DNA from: Shewanella yunxiaonensis
GTDB taxonomy: Bacteria > Pseudomonadota > Gammaproteobacteria > Enterobacterales > Shewanellaceae
DNA: 64,000 nt
NCBI RefSeq assembly: GCF_018223345.1
Contig: NZ_CP073587.1
Span: forward strand, 1,585,001-1,649,000
Direction of reading: 5' to 3'
In this document: positions 43,627 to 54,504 of the stretch, one piece after another
How the letters are laid out: each line of letters opens with the position of its first letter
How positions within the stretch are numbered: the stretch's first letter is position 1
Position numbers and translations under genes: made by a program
Notes under the pieces: model-generated
The model's database searches: none
What the model was told of the DNA's origin: nothing
The model's input: the letters and a program-made list of their open reading frames with translations, nothing else

Positions 43627-45996
43627 GTGCGAGTGACCAAGCAGTTAACGGCCATATTACTGGGCTTATCTCTTCTCAGTGGTTGCCACGGCGAAATCAT
43701 ACAAGCAGATGTTTCGTCCAATAAGGCTACTAAAGCGCCCAGCAGTCAGACGCTGGCGTTTGATCAACACTGGCAATTTAAAAAATCTGAGCAGGCAGTA
43801 CCGTTGGCAGCATTGACCGCCCCTTGGCAGTCAGTCAGCTTACCGCATACCCCGCGACTCGAACCGGAAGTGGTCAATCAGCAGTGGCAGGGAATCGCCT
43901 GGTATCAGAAGTCGTTTAATGTGCCGCCAACCTGGCAGCATAAAGTGGTGTTAGTTCGCGTTGAAGCCGCGATGAATCAGGCGGATTTCTGGCTAAATGG
44001 CAAGAAAGTGGGGAGCCATCTCGGCGGCTATCTGCCGTTTACTTTGGATTTAACCTCGGCACTAACGTCTGGAAGTAACACGCTGTTACTGCGGCTAGAC
44101 AATCGCGACAACCCCATCACCGGACCCAAGCCATTGCAGCAGTTGGATTTCAACACCTACGGCGGCTTGTATCGTGGTGTATCGTTGCAACTCAAGGACA
44201 AATTACTGATCACCGATGAAATGCTGGCGCAGACGGTCGCTGGTGGTGGCGTGTTTGTTACCTATCCAGAGGTGAGTTCGCAACACGCCACGGTTGCCGT
44301 GAAAACCCAACTGCAGAATCGGTATGCCAATGAGAAAACACTGCAATTGACACAGACCTTGCTATGGCAAGGACAAACTATTGCACGCACGACTCAGCAA
44401 TATCAGTTAGCAGCAGGGAAAACAGCCGATTTCAACCAGCAGATGACGGTGACTGCACCTAAGCTGTGGAGCCCTAAATCCCCCAATTTATATACATTGC
44501 AGACAACGCTCTACAGTGACCAACAACTGATTGAGCAGCAACAACGTCAGATAGGCATCCGCAGTTTTACATTTAACGCGGAGCATCAATTATTACTCAA
44601 CGGCAAACCTGTGTTTCTGCGTGGCGTGAATCGTCATCAGGAGTATCCGTTCGTGGGTTATGCGTTATCAGCTCAAGCCGATTACCGTGATGCGGTGAAA
44701 ATCAAACAAGCGGGTTTTGACTATGTCAGATTATCACATTATCCCCAGTCACCCGCTTTTATGCAGGCGGCTGACAAGCTGGGACTGGTGGTGCTGGATG
44801 CGGTGCTTGGCTGGCAGTATTACAACCCCGATCCTGCATTTTCTGAACATGTGGTAGACAGCTGTCGCGATCTTATCCGTCGTGACCGCAATCATCCGAG
44901 TGTGCTGGCATGGGAATGTTCCTTGAATGAAACCCAGATGCCGGAGGCTCTGATTAAACGCCTGAACGATGCGGTACATCAGGAATATCCCGGCAGCTAT
45001 TCTGCTGGTTGGGAACGCGGCTACGATATTTTTGTCCAGGCGCGCCAGCATCGACTGCAACACTATCAAACACCGCAGCAGCCTTATATTGTGTCGGAAT
45101 ATGGTGACTGGGAATACTACGCCCAGAATGCAGGCTTTAATCAGGATAGTTGGGGTGACCTGAAAGAAGAGCAGCGTAGCAGCCGTCAGTTACTGAACAG
45201 CGGAGAAAAACGCTTGCTGCAGCAAGCGTTGAATATTGAAGAAGCGCACAACGATAACTTTACCGTGCCTGCCTTTGCCGATGGTTACTGGGTAATGTTC
45301 GACTATAACCGTGGTTATACCGACGACATTGAAGCTTCGGGTATTATGAGTCTCTATCGTCAGCCCAAATACAGTTATTACTTCTTCGCCAGCCAGCGCG
45401 ACGCTAACGATATCAGTCCGTTATTTCAGAGTGGTCCCATGGTACATATCGCCAGTGAATGGCAGCCGGATTCCAGCACTGATGTGCGGGTGTTCAGTAA
45501 TGCCGATGAGGTGGCGCTGTATCTCAATGGGCAACTGATCGCCAAACAAACGCCTACGCGTAATCACTATTCACAGCATCTGCCGCATCCGCCGTTTATT
45601 TTCCATCTGGCTAAGTTCACACCGGGGACGTTACGTGCTGACGCGATTATCGGTGGCAAAGTCGTGGCAACCCATGAGGTGGCTACTCCAGGTAAAGCGG
45701 TGGCTATTAATTTGCGACTGGATACCAGCGGGATAGCACCCAAAACCGGTGTCAATGATGTGTTATTTGTCTATGCCCAGCTACAGGACAAGGATGGGCA
45801 TCCGGTGTGGAGCAATAATATTCCGTTACAAGCGAGTGCCAGTGGCGATATCGAAATTCTTAATCAAAGTCCGATGGTCACCTCTATGGGGCAGGGGGCA
45901 TTGTTGATCCGTATTGGTAACAGTCTTAAGCATGCCAAAGTCACGGTAACTGCAGCAGGCTTAGCGCCAGCGACATTAATGTTGGAGGAACATTAA
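43627..45996 (+). CDS. GH2 beta-galactosidase, exported lipoprotein
   Basis: A 789-residue glycoside hydrolase family 2 enzyme with jelly-roll, immunoglobulin-like and TIM-barrel domains in the usual order (HWQFKK..., GIAWYQKSFNVP, GGLYRGVSLQL, LLNGKPVFLRGVNRHQEYP, WECSLNET, VSEYGDWEY). The acid/base is Glu435 (SLNE) and the nucleophile Glu491 (SEYGD). The signal peptide (VRVTKQLTAILLGLSLLSGC) ends in a lipobox, so it acts in the periplasm or outer membrane and not in the cytosol like LacZ. AGGAGG lies ten bases before the GTG at 43627, deciding the start; the ATG at 43588 has none. Its stop overlaps the galE remnant start. Confidence 0.92.
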   Translation: MRVTKQLTAILLGLSLLSGCHGEIIQADVSSNKATKAPSSQTLAFDQHWQFKKSEQAVPLAALTAPWQSVSLPHTPRLEPEVVNQQWQGIAWYQKSFNVPPTWQHKVVLVRVEAAMNQADFWLNGKKVGSHLGGYLPFTLDLTSALTSGSNTLLLRLDNRDNPITGPKPLQQLDFNTYGGLYRGVSLQLKDKLLITDEMLAQTVAGGGVFVTYPEVSSQHATVAVKTQLQNRYANEKTLQLTQTLLWQGQTIARTTQQYQLAAGKTADFNQQMTVTAPKLWSPKSPNLYTLQTTLYSDQQLIEQQQRQIGIRSFTFNAEHQLLLNGKPVFLRGVNRHQEYPFVGYALSAQADYRDAVKIKQAGFDYVRLSHYPQSPAFMQAADKLGLVVLDAVLGWQYYNPDPAFSEHVVDSCRDLIRRDRNHPSVLAWECSLNETQMPEALIKRLNDAVHQEYPGSYSAGWERGYDIFVQARQHRLQHYQTPQQPYIVSEYGDWEYYAQNAGFNQDSWGDLKEEQRSSRQLLNSGEKRLLQQALNIEEAHNDNFTVPAFADGYWVMFDYNRGYTDDIEASGIMSLYRQPKYSYYFFASQRDANDISPLFQSGPMVHIASEWQPDSSTDVRVFSNADEVALYLNGQLIAKQTPTRNHYSQHLPHPPFIFHLAKFTPGTLRADAIIGGKVVATHEVATPGKAVAINLRLDTSGIAPKTGVNDVLFVYAQLQDKDGHPVWSNNIPLQASASGDIEILNQSPMVTSMGQGALLIRIGNSLKHAKVTVTAAGLAPATLMLEEH

Positions 45997-46616
45997 TGCA
46001 GGTCCTGTTAACCGGCGGCGCTGGTGATATCGGTACTCAAACTGGTGAGGCTTTGCGACAAACCGGCGAAAAAAAGTGGGTTTGGGAGGCACCTTCCATC
46101 ATTTATGGTGCTCCTCATAAGGTCCCGATAATTGAGGATTTTCTTCTTGCACCAACCAATCCTTATGGAAGCCGCAAGTTGAAGGTGGAACAGATTATCA
46201 GCGATCGCTGCGCTGCAACCCGTGCAGGTAGTGGATTTAATGGTATCATCCTGCGTTATTTTGGTCCGGTAGTGGCTCATTCCCGCCGTTTGGTTGACGA
46301 GGATGCTCACGGGAGCCTCAATAATCTCATGCCATTTATTGCAGCAGGGCGACATCACAAACCGTCAGTGTTTAGCGATGATTATCCAACCGCAGTGAGT
46401 AATGGTGTGGGCGTAGCTACCAATGACAGTGGTTGTGATTTGCCAGCATGCGTTGTGGGCCGCCGGACTGGCGATGTCGTCCAGTGTTATGCCAATGCCC
46501 GCCTCGGCCGAGAGCAGCGAGGATTGCAGACAACCCGAAATTTAACCGAAATGGTAGTCTCCAGTTGGCGCTGGCAGCCTGCTAATTCCGACGGTTATCG
46601 CAGTACAATAGTTTGA
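45996..46616 (+). pseudogene. galE: UDP-glucose 4-epimerase remnant, internally deleted but in frame
   Basis: A 206-residue frame clearly derived from GalE (normally about 338 residues). The start MQVLLTGGAGDIG keeps the NAD-binding glycine pattern; it then jumps to EAPSIIYGAPHKVPIIEDF, NPYGSRKLKVEQI with the Tyr-x3-Lys pair, ILRYFGPVVAHSRRL and NNLMPFIA, and after a second gap to VVGRRTGDVVQCYANARLG and NLTEMVVSSWRWQ. About 90 residues after position 27 and about 55 near position 145 are missing, taking parts of the NAD site and the catalytic Ser region. It is unlikely to be active. TAATG couples it to the beta-galactosidase gene. A working epimerase must come from elsewhere or galactose metabolism takes another route. 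Confidence 0.85.
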
Positions 46617-46633
46617 CAGGAATTGAGGTTTGT

Positions 46634-47704
46634 ATGTCAGAGTTTGACGTAAAAGATCATCCCCATCGCCGTTATAATCCGTTAACCGGTGACTGGGTGT
46701 TGGTATCTCCACATCGGGCAAAGCGTCCCTGGCAAGGGCAGGTTGAAGCGCCTGCAACCGATAATGTCCCGCATTATGACGGCAGCTGCTTTCTGTGCCC
46801 GGGTAACAAGCGTATTACCGGTGATATCAATCCGAACTACAGCAAACCTTATGTGTTCACCAATGATTTTGCCGCCCTGCATCAGGATACGCCAGTTGCC
46901 AGCCGCAACGATGACGGCCTATTTGTGTTGGAATCTGAGCGCGGTACCAGCCGGGTTGTGTGTTACTCCCCGGACCACAGTCTGACCATGCCGGAATTGT
47001 CTACCGAGCAGATCGCCGCCGTGATTCATGAGTGGATCCAGCAATATGGTGAACTGTCACAGCACTATGCTTGGGTACAAGTCTTTGAAAATAAGGGTGC
47101 GATAAACGGCTGCTCCAATCCCCACCCGCATGGGCAGATCTGGGCGTGTTCCTCGGTGCCGACTTTGCCAGCCAGAACTGATTTAGCACAGCAGCAATAT
47201 CTGGCACAGCACGGTAAAAATCTGCTGCTGACCTATGTCGAGCGCGAACTTGCTGATGGCGCGCGTACTGTGGTGCAAAATGAACACTGGCTGGTGGTCG
47301 TGCCATATTGGGCATCCTGGCCGTTTGAAACGCTATTACTGCCCAAAGCCCATGTGACCCGTATGGATGAGTTATCGGAGCAGCAGCAAGCAGCGCTGGC
47401 CGATATTCTCAAGCAAATCACTATCCGGTATGACAACTTGTTCCAGTGTGCTTTCCCATACTCTATGGGCTGGCATGTGGCACCTTATACCCCGCAATAT
47501 CAGGCGCATGAGGCGCGCACACACTGGCAACTTCACTGCCATTTTTATCCGCCATTACTGCGTTCCGCCACGGTGAAAAAATTCATGGTGGGTTATGAAA
47601 TGATGGCAGAAACCCAGCGCGATATGACCCCAGAGCAGGCGGCAGAGCGCTTACGGCAACAATCACCCATTCACTATAAATCTGTACCAAAAGGTGACGC
47701 ATGA
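46634..47704 (+). CDS. galT: Galactose-1-phosphate uridylyltransferase
   Basis: A 356-residue HIT-superfamily enzyme that exchanges UDP-glucose and galactose 1-phosphate. The active-site [10 protein letters not shown] has His164 and His166 at exactly the E. coli positions, and the zinc-binding CFLCPGN is present, as are [21 protein letters not shown] and QLHCHFYPP. The ATG at 46634 follows GAGG five bases upstream; an earlier start at 46613 overlaps the galE remnant. Its stop overlaps the galK ATG (ATGA), so the two are coupled. Confidence 0.97.
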   Translation: MSEFDVKDHPHRRYNPLTGDWVLVSPHRAKRPWQGQVEAPATDNVPHYDGSCFLCPGNKRITGDINPNYSKPYVFTNDFAALHQDTPVASRNDDGLFVLESERGTSRVVCYSPDHSLTMPELSTEQIAAVIHEWIQQYGELSQHYAWVQVFENKGAINGCSNPHPHGQIWACSSVPTLPARTDLAQQQYLAQHGKNLLLTYVERELADGARTVVQNEHWLVVVPYWASWPFETLLLPKAHVTRMDELSEQQQAALADILKQITIRYDNLFQCAFPYSMGWHVAPYTPQYQAHEARTHWQLHCHFYPPLLRSATVKKFMVGYEMMAETQRDMTPEQAAERLRQQSPIHYKSVPKGDA

Positions 47705-48861
47705 GTCTGACAGTCGCTGAATTGCATCAGCTGTTTTCATCACATTTTGCGGCAACCGCCGATTACCATTTCCGTGCGCCAGGTCGGGTAAACCTGATTG
47801 GTGAGCATACCGATTATAACGACGGTTTTGTGCTGCCATGTGCGATCGATTTTGATACCCATGTATTGGCTCGTAAGAACGGCCTGAATGTCATCCGCGT
47901 ACTGGCTGCCGATTATGAGGGGCAGACAGATGCCATACCGTTAGACGATGTGATTGCGCACCATTTGGATTATCAATGGGCCAACTATGTTCGCGGTGTG
48001 GTGCAGAGCCTGCAACAACAGAAGATCTCGTTAGTAGGCTGTGATCTGGCTATCAGCGGTAATGTACCGCAAGGCGCAGGTCTCAGCTCCTCTGCGGCGC
48101 TGGAAGTCGCACTGGGGCTTACGTTTACCACGTTAGCTGGACAGCCGCTGAGCCTTGCGCAGATTGCACTTACTGGCCAGCAAGCTGAGAACCATTTTGT
48201 GGGCTGTAATAGCGGCATTATGGATCAGTTGATCTCAGCTCAGGGACAGCAGGGAAATGCGCTGCTGATCGATTGCCGCTCGCTGTCGTGCCAGCCCGTG
48301 GCGATGCCGCAGGCGTTGGCGGTCGTGATCATCAACTCTAATGTGAAACGTGGCTTGGTGGGGAGTGAATACAATACCCGCCGGGCACAATGTGAAGCAG
48401 GCGCTGCACATTATGGCGTGAAAGCGTTGAGAGATCTGGATATTGCGGCGATTGCCAACATCTTCGACGAACTGGATGACGTGACCGCTCGTCGCGTACG
48501 TCATGTGGTCACCGAAAATGCCCGCACGCTCGCAGCCGCTGCGGCGCTGGCGAGCAACGACATTGGCACCCTTAGCCAGTTGATGGCGCAATCACATGCT
48601 TCTATGCGCGACGATTTTGAAATCACTGTCGCGCCTATCGATTATCTGGTGTCGCTGGTCGACAGCATTATCGGTAACCGTGGTGGTGTGCGGATGACCG
48701 GTGGCGGATTTGGCGGCTGTGTGGTGGCGTTGGTGCCCCACGATTTGGTCGCAGCCGTCAAAACGCAGGTCGCTACCCACTATCCTGAGCACTGTGGCTT
48801 GGTCGCCGAGGTATTTGTCTGTCAGCCATCGGCCGGTGCCGAGATTGTTGCCCAACCTTAA
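47701..48861 (+). CDS. galK: Galactokinase
   Basis: A 386-residue GHMP kinase that phosphorylates galactose at C1. Motif 1 [20 protein letters not shown] (sugar binding), motif 2 [20 protein letters not shown] (ATP loop) and motif 3 [14 protein letters not shown] are all intact, with the expected catalytic Arg and Asp. It overlaps galT by four bases and is followed after 21 bases by the symporter gene. Confidence 0.97.
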   Translation: MSLTVAELHQLFSSHFAATADYHFRAPGRVNLIGEHTDYNDGFVLPCAIDFDTHVLARKNGLNVIRVLAADYEGQTDAIPLDDVIAHHLDYQWANYVRGVVQSLQQQKISLVGCDLAISGNVPQGAGLSSSAALEVALGLTFTTLAGQPLSLAQIALTGQQAENHFVGCNSGIMDQLISAQGQQGNALLIDCRSLSCQPVAMPQALAVVIINSNVKRGLVGSEYNTRRAQCEAGAAHYGVKALRDLDIAAIANIFDELDDVTARRVRHVVTENARTLAAAAALASNDIGTLSQLMAQSHASMRDDFEITVAPIDYLVSLVDSIIGNRGGVRMTGGGFGGCVVALVPHDLVAAVKTQVATHYPEHCGLVAEVFVCQPSAGAEIVAQP

Positions 48862-48882
48862 AAACTCCCAGGAGAAAGCTGT

Positions 48883-50448
48883 ATGTTGTTAGCCCCATTG
48901 GATTTTGCCATTCTGGCGGCCTACGTGGTCATCCTACTTGGACTGGCCTGGTGGGTGTCGCGGGACAAACCCGGGCACGATAAAAATACCAGCGATTATT
49001 TTTTGGCAGGCAACAGCCTGCCCTGGTGGGCCATTGGTGCCTCGTTGGTGGCCTCCAATATTTCTGCCGAGCAGGTTATCGGAATGTCCGGTTCCGGTTA
49101 TGCGATTGGTCTGGCAATTGCCTCTTATGAGTGGATGGCGGCCATTACCCTGATCATCGTGGGTGCCTGGTTCCTGCCGATTTTCCTCAAACGCAAAATT
49201 TACACCATGCCGCAATTTCTATTGCATCGTTATGATAATCGAGTGCGATTGACCATGGCGCTGTTTTGGATGGCGGTGTACGTATTTGTTAACCTGACGG
49301 CGGTGCTGTGGCTGGGTGCCTTGGCCATCAATACGCTGACCGGACTGAATATCAGTGCCAGTCTGGTATTGCTGGCGCTATTGTCATTAGCCTATTCGCT
49401 TTATGGTGGTCTGAAGGTTGTGGCCCTGACCGATATTATTCAGGTGCTGTTACTGGTGGCTGGGGGCCTGTTCCTGTCTTATGTGTCGTTGCAGATGGTC
49501 AGTGATGGCCATGGGGTCGTCGCCGGTTTCGATATCCTGATGACTAAACTGCCGGAAAAATTCGACATGATCCTGACCCCGGATAATCCGAATTACGCCA
49601 GTTTGCCCGGGATTTCCGTATTGATTGGCGGGTTGTGGGTGATGAACTTGTCTTATTGGGGTTTTAACCAGTACATCATTCAACGGGCACTGGCGGCAAA
49701 AGACCTGAAAGAAGCGCGTAAGGGGATCGCGTTTGCTGCCTTCCTCAAACTGCTGATGCCCGTGCTGGTGGTATTGCCCGGAATTGCCGCCGTGTTGCTG
49801 TTGCCGCCGCTTGACCGTCCGGATCAGGCTTATCCACAATTGATGGGGCTGATGCCTGTAGGTCTGAAAGGGCTGATTTTCGCGGCATTGGTGGCCGCGA
49901 TCCTTTCCAGTCTGGCCTCCATGACCAACAGTATTTCTACCATTTTTACCATGGACTTGTATGCGCAGGTGCGTCGTCATCAAACGCAACATCACTATGT
50001 CAAAGTTGGCCGTATCGCCAGCGTCGCGGCACTGGTCATCGCACTGGTGACTGCACAGCCACTGCTGGGTAAATCAGAACAGGCGTTCCAGTTTATTCAG
50101 GAGTTTACCGGATTCTTCACGCCGGGCATCGTGGTGCTGTTTGTGCTAGGTATGTTCTGGAAAAAGGCAACGGCCAACGGTGCACTGGCTGCGGCGATTG
50201 GGTCGGCGGCATTGTCGGCAGCGGCTAAATTTTGGTTGCCAGAAGTGCCATTTATGGATCGGGTGGGTTACGTGTTCCTTTGCTGTCTGGTATTGGCGGT
50301 GGTGATTTCGCTACTGGAAGGCAAAGGTAAGGACCATGAGCACAGCATTCCGCTTCATGATATCGACTTCACTACGCACGGCGGTTACCGCGTCTGTGCG
50401 GTGGTGATCAGTCTGATCCTGATTGGCTTTTACACAACCTGGTGGTGA
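48883..50448 (+). CDS. sglT: SSS-family sodium/galactose symporter
   Basis: A 521-residue inner-membrane protein with about 14 helices of the sodium:solute symporter family, close to Vibrio SglT. Blocks ASNISAEQVIGMSGSGYAIG, YEWMAAITLIIVGAWFLPIFL and NSISTIFTMDLYAQ mark the ligand- and sodium-binding helices 1, 2 and 8. It should import free galactose produced by the periplasmic beta-galactosidase. CAGGAG precedes the ATG by eight bases. Its end overlaps the next gene's ribosome-site region. Confidence 0.9.
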   Translation: MLLAPLDFAILAAYVVILLGLAWWVSRDKPGHDKNTSDYFLAGNSLPWWAIGASLVASNISAEQVIGMSGSGYAIGLAIASYEWMAAITLIIVGAWFLPIFLKRKIYTMPQFLLHRYDNRVRLTMALFWMAVYVFVNLTAVLWLGALAINTLTGLNISASLVLLALLSLAYSLYGGLKVVALTDIIQVLLLVAGGLFLSYVSLQMVSDGHGVVAGFDILMTKLPEKFDMILTPDNPNYASLPGISVLIGGLWVMNLSYWGFNQYIIQRALAAKDLKEARKGIAFAAFLKLLMPVLVVLPGIAAVLLLPPLDRPDQAYPQLMGLMPVGLKGLIFAALVAAILSSLASMTNSISTIFTMDLYAQVRRHQTQHHYVKVGRIASVAALVIALVTAQPLLGKSEQAFQFIQEFTGFFTPGIVVLFVLGMFWKKATANGALAAAIGSAALSAAAKFWLPEVPFMDRVGYVFLCCLVLAVVISLLEGKGKDHEHSIPLHDIDFTTHGGYRVCAVVISLILIGFYTTWW

Positions 50449-50450
50449 GT

Positions 50451-53024
50451 ATGATGCTAACAGTGACATTTCGACAATCGCTAGTGGCCGCGATGGCTAC
50501 CTTACTGGCTGCCGTAACTTCGCCACTGTTGGCACAACCAACGCCCGTCACGATTAAAGATGGTGTGATGCAATGGCAAGATGGTTCGCAAGTGGCGTTA
50601 TTCGGTGTGAATTATGCCATGCCTTTTGCTTTTGGTTATCGTGCTGTCAAGCAGCTGGGGCTGGATCCACAAGCGGTCATTGATATGGATGTGAACCACA
50701 TCGCTCGCTTGGGATTAGATGCTTACCGGGTACATGTGTGGGAGCGGCTGATCAGCGATAAACACGGTAATCTGTTGGATAATGAGCAACTGCGATTGTT
50801 TGATTATCTGCAGCACCAATTAGCGCTTCATGGTATCAAAACCATCATTACCCCCATTGCCTGGTGGGGGTCTGGTTACCCGGCAGCGGATCCAAAAGAG
50901 CCAGGATTCTCTGTCGATTACAGCAAAGCCCAGATGAATCAGGATCCTAAAGCCATTGCCGCCACTATAAATTATCTGCGGCAGTTGCTGACCCATAAAA
51001 ATCCTTATACGGGAAAAACGCTGGCAACCGATGCGAACGTTATTGCTTTTGAGTTATTCAACGAGCCGAAACATACGCAATCGCCGCAACAAAGTGCTGC
51101 GTATGTGGAACAACTACTGGCAACCGTGCGTGGGTTAGGCGTGACTAAGCCCCTGTTCTACAACATTAGTGAACAAGGGAATGATCAAGCGTTTGCCCAC
51201 GCCTTGTGTAACAGTTCGGTCGATGGGGTAGCGTACCAATGGTATCCCACAGGTTTAGTAAAAAACTCGGCGCTTCACAGCAATATGCTGCCTGCGGTGG
51301 CACATTACACTGATCCGTTTAAGCAGATCTCGGCTTGCCAGCACAAGGCTAAAATGGTGTATGAGTTTGATGCCGCTGATGTGACTCGTAGTGTGATGTA
51401 TCCGGCGATGGCACGTAGCTTTCGCGAAGCCGGATTTCAATGGGCGACGCAGTTTGCGTATGATTCCGCCGCACTGGCGCAGACCAATGCTGAATACAAC
51501 ACTCATTATCTGAATCTGCTGTATACGCCAGCCAAAGCGATCAGCTTTATGATAGCGGCTACAGAGTTTCGGCAACTGCCCTTGGGTTATCACGCCAAGG
51601 AGTATCCTGCAAGCAACCGCTTTGATCATACATTGTTAGATTATCAGGCGGATCTCAGCCAGTATGATGATGGCGACCATTATTACTATTCCAACAATAC
51701 GCAACAGGCTCCCCAACATGGCGCCAGACTGCAACATATTGCAGGGGTCGGCAGCTCGCCGCTGGTGGCTTACCGTGGTAACGGTGCCTATTTCCTCGAC
51801 AAGTTGCAGGAGGGCGTTTGGCGCTTGGAAGTCTACCCAGATCTGCTGCAATTACAGGACCCACATCAGCCTTCCAGTTTACAGCGTGAAGTGGGCAGGT
51901 TATATCTGCATCAACGGCAGATGACACTGATGTTGGCCGATTTGGGCGAAACATTTGCGATGAAAGGCATCAACTCCGGTAATGATGTTGTCGCGACGGC
52001 TGAACATGGCAAGATAACGGTGAAACCTGGCGTGTATCTGTTAGGACGTACTGCAGATCTGATTAATAACATCAAAAACACTAACAAGGCTTATTATCTG
52101 CCTCAAATTCCTGTGCCTAAATTGGCATTGGTGCATCAGCCGCAGCGCCAGCGCAATCTGGGGGATAAACTCAGTTTTAGTGCGCAAATTGCGGGCATAA
52201 AGCCGCAGTATCAGGTGACTTTGTACCTACGCTATCAGGGCGATAAAGCCTTCACTGCATTACCGATGTCGGTGGTTAATACTGATACATATCGACTGAC
52301 CTTACCTGATACCTCCGCGTGGCGCCAACCGGGGATTCTGGAATATGCCATCAGCGTCAATGATGGCCTGCAAAATATAACCTGGCCGGGCGCTCAAGCC
52401 GGAACGCCTGCTGATTGGGATTATGTTGATGCTGGTTATTGGCATACCTTGCTGACACCGACAGGTACGCCAGTGACATTGTTGGCACCAGCAACGGATC
52501 GCACAGGCTATTACACCCCCAAAAACACCGTATCCTGGCCGGCGACCTCCGCCACAGTGGAAGGTGCCACATTAAAATTGTTGGTGGAACCGCAGGTAAT
52601 CAACAACGGTGGCAACTTGTTGCGGCTGGACCTTGCTAACGACAATCAACTTATTGGCCGCGATTTGCGCGGCTACAATGCCTTGGCATTGAGGATCCGT
52701 GCTTTCGCCACTGACCACTTGCAGCTGGGTATTATCGGCAATGATGGTTTGGCGTGGGGTACAGATGTTTCGGTGGCATCTGACTGGAAAACGCTAGTAT
52801 TACCGCTGGATAAGTTCCAACCAATAGGCACCATGCTTGGCCAAGCTTATCCTACCTTTATGCCCGTCACTGTTGGCCCGTTTGCCTCACAATCGTCATT
52901 GGCACTTAATGCGATTGAAGGTTTGCAGTTGTCATTGCCACCTTTAGGTGCTCATCAAACGATGCCGCAGCGTGGTATTGAGATTGCTGAGGTAGCACTA
53001 GTACAGATGTCAGCGAAAGATTGA
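50451..53024 (+). CDS. Exported clan GH-A glycoside hydrolase (GH5-like) with C-terminal binding domain
   Basis: An 857-residue enzyme. A signal peptide (about 1-28) precedes a TIM-barrel catalytic domain (about 30-400) with acid/base Glu205 in FELFNEPK and nucleophile Glu305 in MVYEFDAADV, both on the expected strand ends of clan GH-A. A central beta-sandwich (about 560-640) and a C-terminal carbohydrate-binding-like domain (about 690-855, GYNALALRIRAF, DWKTLVLPLDKF) follow. Substrate is not proven; the neighbouring galactose genes argue for a galactan or galactoside. Two ATGs (50451, 50454) follow GGTGG. It has no lipobox, so it is periplasmic or secreted. Confidence 0.82.
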   Translation: MMLTVTFRQSLVAAMATLLAAVTSPLLAQPTPVTIKDGVMQWQDGSQVALFGVNYAMPFAFGYRAVKQLGLDPQAVIDMDVNHIARLGLDAYRVHVWERLISDKHGNLLDNEQLRLFDYLQHQLALHGIKTIITPIAWWGSGYPAADPKEPGFSVDYSKAQMNQDPKAIAATINYLRQLLTHKNPYTGKTLATDANVIAFELFNEPKHTQSPQQSAAYVEQLLATVRGLGVTKPLFYNISEQGNDQAFAHALCNSSVDGVAYQWYPTGLVKNSALHSNMLPAVAHYTDPFKQISACQHKAKMVYEFDAADVTRSVMYPAMARSFREAGFQWATQFAYDSAALAQTNAEYNTHYLNLLYTPAKAISFMIAATEFRQLPLGYHAKEYPASNRFDHTLLDYQADLSQYDDGDHYYYSNNTQQAPQHGARLQHIAGVGSSPLVAYRGNGAYFLDKLQEGVWRLEVYPDLLQLQDPHQPSSLQREVGRLYLHQRQMTLMLADLGETFAMKGINSGNDVVATAEHGKITVKPGVYLLGRTADLINNIKNTNKAYYLPQIPVPKLALVHQPQRQRNLGDKLSFSAQIAGIKPQYQVTLYLRYQGDKAFTALPMSVVNTDTYRLTLPDTSAWRQPGILEYAISVNDGLQNITWPGAQAGTPADWDYVDAGYWHTLLTPTGTPVTLLAPATDRTGYYTPKNTVSWPATSATVEGATLKLLVEPQVINNGGNLLRLDLANDNQLIGRDLRGYNALALRIRAFATDHLQLGIIGNDGLAWGTDVSVASDWKTLVLPLDKFQPIGTMLGQAYPTFMPVTVGPFASQSSLALNAIEGLQLSLPPLGAHQTMPQRGIEIAEVALVQMSAKD

Positions 53025-53114
53025 TTGCTTCAGGGGACACCAAAAGCTGACTGGCACCATCGACAGGGCGGGATATGATCCTGTCAGCGCCAATACTTCG
53101 CAAGGAGACGATGG

Positions 53115-54491
53115 TTGGTTGATAGTGTTTTCAAAGGGTTAACTCAACAAAAGCTGGCACTGGGTGCTGGTTTTTTTGCGATGCTGTTTGCCAGTCAGAG
53201 CGTTCAGGTATTGGCGATCCCATTTTATCAGATGCAGCTCGGGGTTGACCCGTTCCTGCTAAGTCTGGCGCTCGCGTTACCGGTGGTTGCTGGTCTGTTG
53301 ATAACACCATGGATTGGTTACGTCAGTGATCATTGGCCAGGGCGAATCGGCAAGCGGCGGCCATTGATCATCGTCGGCAGCCTATTCAGTGCGCTGTTAT
53401 TTGGCTGTATCTGGATGGTACCTGCCCATTGGCCAATGTTGTGGCAACTCAGCTATTTTGCGCTGTTTTATCTGTTGTTTTCGATAGCGGCGGCAGTGGT
53501 TGCTGTCCCGACAACTAGCCTCAGCTACGAAATTACTCACGATGAGTCGCAGCGCGCCGCCATCATGGCCGTGAATACCTATTTTATAAAGCTGGCCTCC
53601 GTGCTGTATCAATGGTTATTTCCATTAGCCTGTCTGGTGATATTTGCCTCCGTGGTTGTGGGGATCCGTTGGGTGGGCTGGGGCGTAGCGCTGTTACTGA
53701 TAGGTGTGATGGGGGTGTTGCCTGCTGTTTTTTGTCGGGAAAGCGCCAGCACCGTTGGCAGTTATATGGCACCTGGTAAGCCAGGATTTACTGAAAGTCT
53801 GCAACAGCTATTGCGACATAAGCTGTTGATATTACTGATGACAATCTGTTTATTACAGCTTGGCGGCAGCGTGTTTGCTGCCAGCATGGATTATTACCTG
53901 TTGGTGTACTTTGTCAGCCACGGCGATATTACTCAGGGGGCTTACTGGAAAGGCGTACTATCTACGGCTTATGCGTTGACTGGGTTTGCCAGTGTGCCGC
54001 TGGTAAGCTACTTGCATCGTCGTTGTGGGGCCGTTGGTGCACTAGGATGGGTGCTAGTGTTGACGCTGCTGGGTGGTATTGCTAAGTGGTTTTTGTTTGT
54101 ACCGAATATTGGCTTGTGGATCGTACTGGACGCGGTGTTATGTACTAGCGTCTGGACCGCAATGACGACCCTCATCCCGGCACTCAATGCCGGTTTGAGT
54201 GATGCAGAAAGCCGACGAAGGTGCCAACCAACCGCTGGCATGTTTGCCGCAATATACAATTCGGCTACCTCATTGGCGAGTATTCTGGCGTTGCTGGCTT
54301 CTGGTGCCGCATTGAATATTATCGGTTTTGATGCCGCTGCGGGTGGTGCCCAAAGCGCCAGCAGTATTACTGCAATGCGGTTTATTCTGGCCGGTGGCAC
54401 TGTGTTATTCGGGATCTTATCTCTGTGGTGTTTACACAGCTATCATATTGGTTTAAAAGATAAACTTGCTTCTTCTGGAGCAACGGACTGA
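53115..54491 (+). CDS. GPH-type (MelB-like) sugar:cation symporter
   Basis: A 458-residue, 12-helix transporter. FQ-type N-terminus AGFFAMLFASQSVQVLAIPFYQ, the loop WPGRIGKRRPLIIVG (IGKRRP after helix 2) and paired hydrophobic halves match the glycoside-pentoside-hexuronide family within the MFS. It probably imports an intact galactoside or oligosaccharide, complementing the SSS transporter for the monosaccharide. The start is TTG at 53115, with AAGGAG seven bases upstream; the nearby ATG at 53111 runs into a stop after three codons. LacI-gene spacing downstream is 13 bases. Confidence 0.85.
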   Translation: MVDSVFKGLTQQKLALGAGFFAMLFASQSVQVLAIPFYQMQLGVDPFLLSLALALPVVAGLLITPWIGYVSDHWPGRIGKRRPLIIVGSLFSALLFGCIWMVPAHWPMLWQLSYFALFYLLFSIAAAVVAVPTTSLSYEITHDESQRAAIMAVNTYFIKLASVLYQWLFPLACLVIFASVVVGIRWVGWGVALLLIGVMGVLPAVFCRESASTVGSYMAPGKPGFTESLQQLLRHKLLILLMTICLLQLGGSVFAASMDYYLLVYFVSHGDITQGAYWKGVLSTAYALTGFASVPLVSYLHRRCGAVGALGWVLVLTLLGGIAKWFLFVPNIGLWIVLDAVLCTSVWTAMTTLIPALNAGLSDAESRRRCQPTAGMFAAIYNSATSLASILALLASGAALNIIGFDAAAGGAQSASSITAMRFILAGGTVLFGILSLWCLHSYHIGLKDKLASSGATD

Positions 54492-54504
54492 CAAGAGAGA
54501 CGTT

